From Archangiaceae bacterium (GTDB lineage Bacteria; Myxococcota; Myxococcia; Myxococcales; Myxococcaceae), in assembly GCA_023248915.1 (NCBI GenBank), contig JAHFDQ010000303.1, positions 1 through 7,609 of the forward strand: a DNA stretch of 7,609 nucleotides. The letters run 5' to 3'. Below are positions 5,107 to 7,609 of this stretch, piece after piece. Every line of letters begins with the position of its first letter. Positions within the stretch are counted from its first letter, which is position 1. A model generated the notes under the pieces. It saw only the letters and a program-made list of their open reading frames with translations, did not search any database and was not told the origin of the DNA. The translations under genes were made by a program, and so were the position numbers.

Positions 5107-6720
5107 ATGCGCCCACTGAAGACCCTGAAGAAGCTCTACGACGAGGAATCGCACATCGTCATCACCGAGAAGGGGTCGCCGCCGCGCGTGCTCTTCTCGG
5201 GAGAGGACTTCCTCCTCGAGGACCTGCCGGTGGACACCCGGGTGATTTTCCCCCGGCCGCCGTTGGAGGCCGTGCCGAACCTGAAGGCCGCGGTGCGCTG
5301 GGCCCTCAACCACCCGGAAGGGATGGAACCGCTGCACGCGCTCTTGCGCCCCGGCATGAAGGTGACGGTGGCGCTCGACGACATCTCGCTGCCGTTGCCG
5401 CCGATGAAGCTGCCCGACGTGCGGCAGACGGTGCTGGAGATAGTCCTCGACCTGTTGGCCGACTCGGGCGTCGACGACGTGCACCTCATCGTCGCCAACG
5501 CGCTGCACCGGCGTATGACCGACGCCGAGATGAAGCGCATGGTGGGGCAGAAAATCTTCGACGCCTTCCACCCCGACCGCTACTACAACCACGACGCCGA
5601 AGACCCCGACGGCATCGTCGAGCTCGAACGCACGGCCCACAACGAGGTGGTGGCGCTGAACCGGCGCGCTGCCGAGTCTGACCTCTTGGTCTACGTCAAC
5701 ATCAACCTGGTGCCGATGGACGGCGGCCACAAGTCGGTGGGCACCGGCCTGACCAATTACGCCTCGCTGCGCGCCCACCACAACCCGAAGACGATTCGCG
5801 AGTCCGACAGCTACATGGAACCGGCCCGGTCGGCGCTGCACCGGTCCACCGAGAGAATCGGCCGCGTCATCGACAAGCACCTGAAGGTTTTCCACATCGA
5901 GACGGTGCTGAACAACCGCATGTTCGACGGGCCGGTCGACTTCCTCGGCAAGAAGGAAGAGGACTACACCGAGCTCGACCGCCTGAAGTTCGAGGGCATG
6001 AAGTACGCCCTGTCGAAGATGCCGCGCGCGGCCAAGCGGAAGCTCTTCTTCGGCATTCCCGCCGGCTACGACTGCATCGGGGTGCACGCGGGCGCGACCG
6101 AACCCACCCACGACAAGACGCTCGAGCTGACCTGGAAGCAGTACTCGGTGCCGGTCGAGGGCCAGTCGGACATCGTCATCTTCGGCGTTCCCTACGTCTC
6201 GCCCTACAACGTCAACTCGATTCTGAACCCGCTGCTCTTGCAGGTGATGGGACTGGGCTACCTGTTCAACCTGAACCGGGGCGTGCCGCTGTTGAAGAAG
6301 GGCGGCGTCATCATCTTGTGCCACCCGGCGTACGACGAGTTCGACCCCGAGCACCACCCCAGCTACATCGAATTCTTCAATCGCCTCTTGCCCGAGACGC
6401 GCGACGCGGCGGTGCTCGAGAAGAAGTACGAAGAGGAGTTCGCGCGGAATCCGTCGTACGTGCACCTGTACCGGAAGGCCAACGCCTACCACGGGGCCCA
6501 CCCCTTCTACATGTGGTACTGGGGCGAGAACGGCCGGCAGCACGCGGGCAAGGTGATTGTCGCCGGGGCCGAGAACAACCATGTGCCCGCGATGATGGGC
6601 TGGGAACGCACCGACACGCTGTCCGAGGCCATCGACGTCGCCCGCGGCTTCATGGGGCGAACCGCGCACATCTCGGTGGTCCACATTCCGCCCATCTTGC
6701 AGACCGACGTGCGGCTGTAG
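5107..6720 (+). CDS. LarA-like protein (lactate racemase N-terminal domain family, putative nickel-pincer-nucleotide enzyme)
   Basis: The 537-residue protein resembles LarA: a LDDIS segment (90-94), DLLADSGVDDVHLIVANALHR (H134, matching the GLHR histidine of LarA), NHDAED (161-166), and the cofactor motif GGHKS (206-210). In Lactiplantibacillus LarA, Lys184 binds the pincer cofactor and His200 ligates nickel 16 residues later; here K209 and H225 keep that exact spacing. Ten residues before K209, where LarA has catalytic His174, there is isoleucine (I199), so this may not be a lactate racemase. The protein is longer than LarA (about 425 residues), with extra aromatic- and acidic-rich sequence in the C-terminal half (408-480). 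LarA homologues with other racemase or epimerase activities are known. The cofactor genes larB, larC and larE are not in this window. AGAAG lies about 10 bases before ATG 5107. It is the last gene of the operon, ending in TAG. Confidence 0.8.
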   Translation: MRPLKTLKKLYDEESHIVITEKGSPPRVLFSGEDFLLEDLPVDTRVIFPRPPLEAVPNLKAAVRWALNHPEGMEPLHALLRPGMKVTVALDDISLPLPPMKLPDVRQTVLEIVLDLLADSGVDDVHLIVANALHRRMTDAEMKRMVGQKIFDAFHPDRYYNHDAEDPDGIVELERTAHNEVVALNRRAAESDLLVYVNINLVPMDGGHKSVGTGLTNYASLRAHHNPKTIRESDSYMEPARSALHRSTERIGRVIDKHLKVFHIETVLNNRMFDGPVDFLGKKEEDYTELDRLKFEGMKYALSKMPRAAKRKLFFGIPAGYDCIGVHAGATEPTHDKTLELTWKQYSVPVEGQSDIVIFGVPYVSPYNVNSILNPLLLQVMGLGYLFNLNRGVPLLKKGGVIILCHPAYDEFDPEHHPSYIEFFNRLLPETRDAAVLEKKYEEEFARNPSYVHLYRKANAYHGAHPFYMWYWGENGRQHAGKVIVAGAENNHVPAMMGWERTDTLSEAIDVARGFMGRTAHISVVHIPPILQTDVRL

Positions 6721-6756
6721 CGGGCAGAGCCGGAACTCGCGAAGGCGCGATTTCCC

Positions 6757-6780
6757 CCGCCAGGCGATAAACTCTGGCGG
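6757..6780 (+). terminator. hairpin after the LarA-like gene, possible terminator
   Basis: CCGCCAG (6757-6763) pairs perfectly with CTGGCGG (6774-6780) around a 10-base AT-rich loop (GCGATAAACT). It starts 37 bases after the LarA-like stop and ends 33 bases before the kinase ATG. No T-run follows, so it may be a weak or Rho-assisted terminator; alternatively it is a regulatory site for the kinase gene, with GATAAA in the loop as a poor -10 candidate. Confidence 0.45.
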
Positions 6781-6812
6781 TACGAGCCAGTTTCGCGCAG
6801 AGTGCGTGTCGT

Positions 6813-7609
6813 ATGGGCGTTCCTCTCGACGGGTCCGCGGCCCGCAGCTTGCGGACGCTCGAAGCCATCGTGGGCAGCCTGGGCGACGGCCTCATCGCGG
6901 CCGACACCTCGGGCGCCGTCATCGAGCTCAACGCCGTCGCCGAGCGGCTCGTCGGCCGGCCCCGGTCGGCCGCGCTGGGGCGACCCCTGCCCGAGGTGGC
7001 CCGGCTGCGCGATGAGGCGTGCCTGTGCCCGACCCGGACGAGGGAGCAGCTCCGCGCGGTGGCCGAGGCCCCCGAGCGGCCAGTGTTGCTGGTGGCCGAA
7101 GGGGGCGCCGAGCGCTGGGTCTACCCGGGGTGGACGGCGCTCCGCGACGCGGCCGGCAACGGGGTGGGCGACCTCTTGCTCTTGCGCGACGTCAGCGAGA
7201 TTCGGCGGGCGAGGCAGCAGTTGCTGGTGTCCGACCGGCTCTCGGCGCTCGCGTGCCTGGCCGCCGGAGTGGCGCACGAAATCAACAACCCGCTGTCCTA
7301 CGTGCACAGCAACCTGACTTTCCTCGTCGAGGCGCTGGCGGACGGAAGCTCGACCGTGCCGCGGGGCGAGCTCGCCCAGGCCGCCCGGGAAGCCCTCGAA
7401 GGCGCCGGCCGGGTGAGGGACCGGGTGGCCGACCTCGGCCGGCTGTGCCGGTCGAGCGCCGGGGCCCGCGAACCGGACGACCTCGGCCAGGCGGTGACGC
7501 GAACGCTGGCCGTCTGCGGTGGCGAGCTTCAGCGAAAGGCGCGGCTCACCACCGACCTTCGCCCGGCGCCGCTAGTCCTGGCGGCCGATGGAGAGCTGGG
7601 CCAGGTGGT
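6813..7609 (+). CDS. sensor histidine kinase with N-terminal PAS domain (partial, runs off right edge)
   Basis: From ATG 6813 the frame stays open to the edge (265 codons). Residues ~12-60 form a PAS-like start (LEAIVGSLGDGLIAADTSG, IELNAVAERLVG), the PAS core ends near RDVSEIRRA (125-133), and a HisKA dimerisation domain follows with the H-box LACLAAGVAHEINNPLSY, phospho-acceptor H155. The last residues, DGELGQVV, are the beginning of the N-box of the HATPase domain, which lies outside. No transmembrane segment or signal peptide is present, so this is a cytoplasmic kinase sensing an internal signal through PAS. A CLC pair (C70, C72) in the PAS region may be functional or chance. The HEINNPL type H-box is typical of NtrB-like and orphan kinases of deltaproteobacteria. 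The start has no clear Shine-Dalgarno; the partner regulator is not visible. Confidence 0.88.
   Translation, partial: MGVPLDGSAARSLRTLEAIVGSLGDGLIAADTSGAVIELNAVAERLVGRPRSAALGRPLPEVARLRDEACLCPTRTREQLRAVAEAPERPVLLVAEGGAERWVYPGWTALRDAAGNGVGDLLLLRDVSEIRRARQQLLVSDRLSALACLAAGVAHEINNPLSYVHSNLTFLVEALADGSSTVPRGELAQAAREALEGAGRVRDRVADLGRLCRSSAGAREPDDLGQAVTRTLAVCGGELQRKARLTTDLRPAPLVLAADGELGQV

Noticed and set aside
5026..6684. 552-residue minus-strand open frame opposite the LarA-like gene
   Set aside because: It is a histidine/valine-rich antisense shadow with no motif.
402..6720. Genome-wide reassignment of TAG to a sense codon
   Set aside because: The genes ending at 4419, 5093 and 6720 use TAG as terminator, with the next gene (or intergenic sequence) starting immediately after.
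6774..6800. A sigma-54 promoter (GG-N10-GC) before the kinase
   Set aside because: The GG doublets at 6776 and 6779 are not followed by GC at the required spacing.

Overview
The window is a GC-rich bacterial chromosome segment. GC-rich third codon positions create many long antisense shadow frames. The gene content (extended SDR, HAD-IB hydrolase, LarA homologue, free-standing SWIB protein, PAS/HisKA kinase) is what I would expect of a Myxococcota or other former deltaproteobacterial genome. That placement is an inference from style and content, because no marker gene is present.

Layout from left to right. (1) At 1-322 (minus) is the N-terminal 107 codons of a Cas3 HD nuclease-helicase, so a type I CRISPR-Cas operon continues off the left edge. 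(2) 402-716 (plus) holds a possible small zinc-ribbon gene interrupted by an in-frame TAG. It is followed at 763-803 by a compact set of overlapping palindromes. (3) 800-2923 (minus) is a glycogen debranching enzyme (GlgX) whose reading frame is intact except for one amber codon at 2609-2611. That codon separates the CBM48 module from the GH13 catalytic domain. (4) 2945-2974 is a terminator-like hairpin, and 2999-3280 (minus) encodes a 93-residue SWIB-domain protein with a lysine-rich tail. (5) 3281-3441 is a divergent intergenic region. (6) 3442-6720 (plus) is a tight three-gene operon: an extended SDR epimerase/dehydratase, a HAD-IB hydrolase and a LarA-like (nickel-pincer-nucleotide) protein. 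(7) After a hairpin at 6757-6780, a PAS/HisKA sensor kinase starts at 6813 and runs off the right edge at its N-box.

The genes do not form one pathway. The most coherent unit is the SDR/HAD-IB/LarA-like operon, with gaps of 5 and 13 bases. It looks like an uncharacterised small-molecule module. Its LarA homologue keeps the cofactor lysine and nickel-ligand histidine spacing but appears to lack one catalytic histidine of lactate racemase.

The other unusual point is that two reading frames, glgX and the zinc-ribbon frame, are each broken by a single TAG with no frame change, while three neighbouring genes end normally in TAG. This fits point mutations (or sequence errors) better than genome-wide recoding, but the glgX case deserves direct checking.
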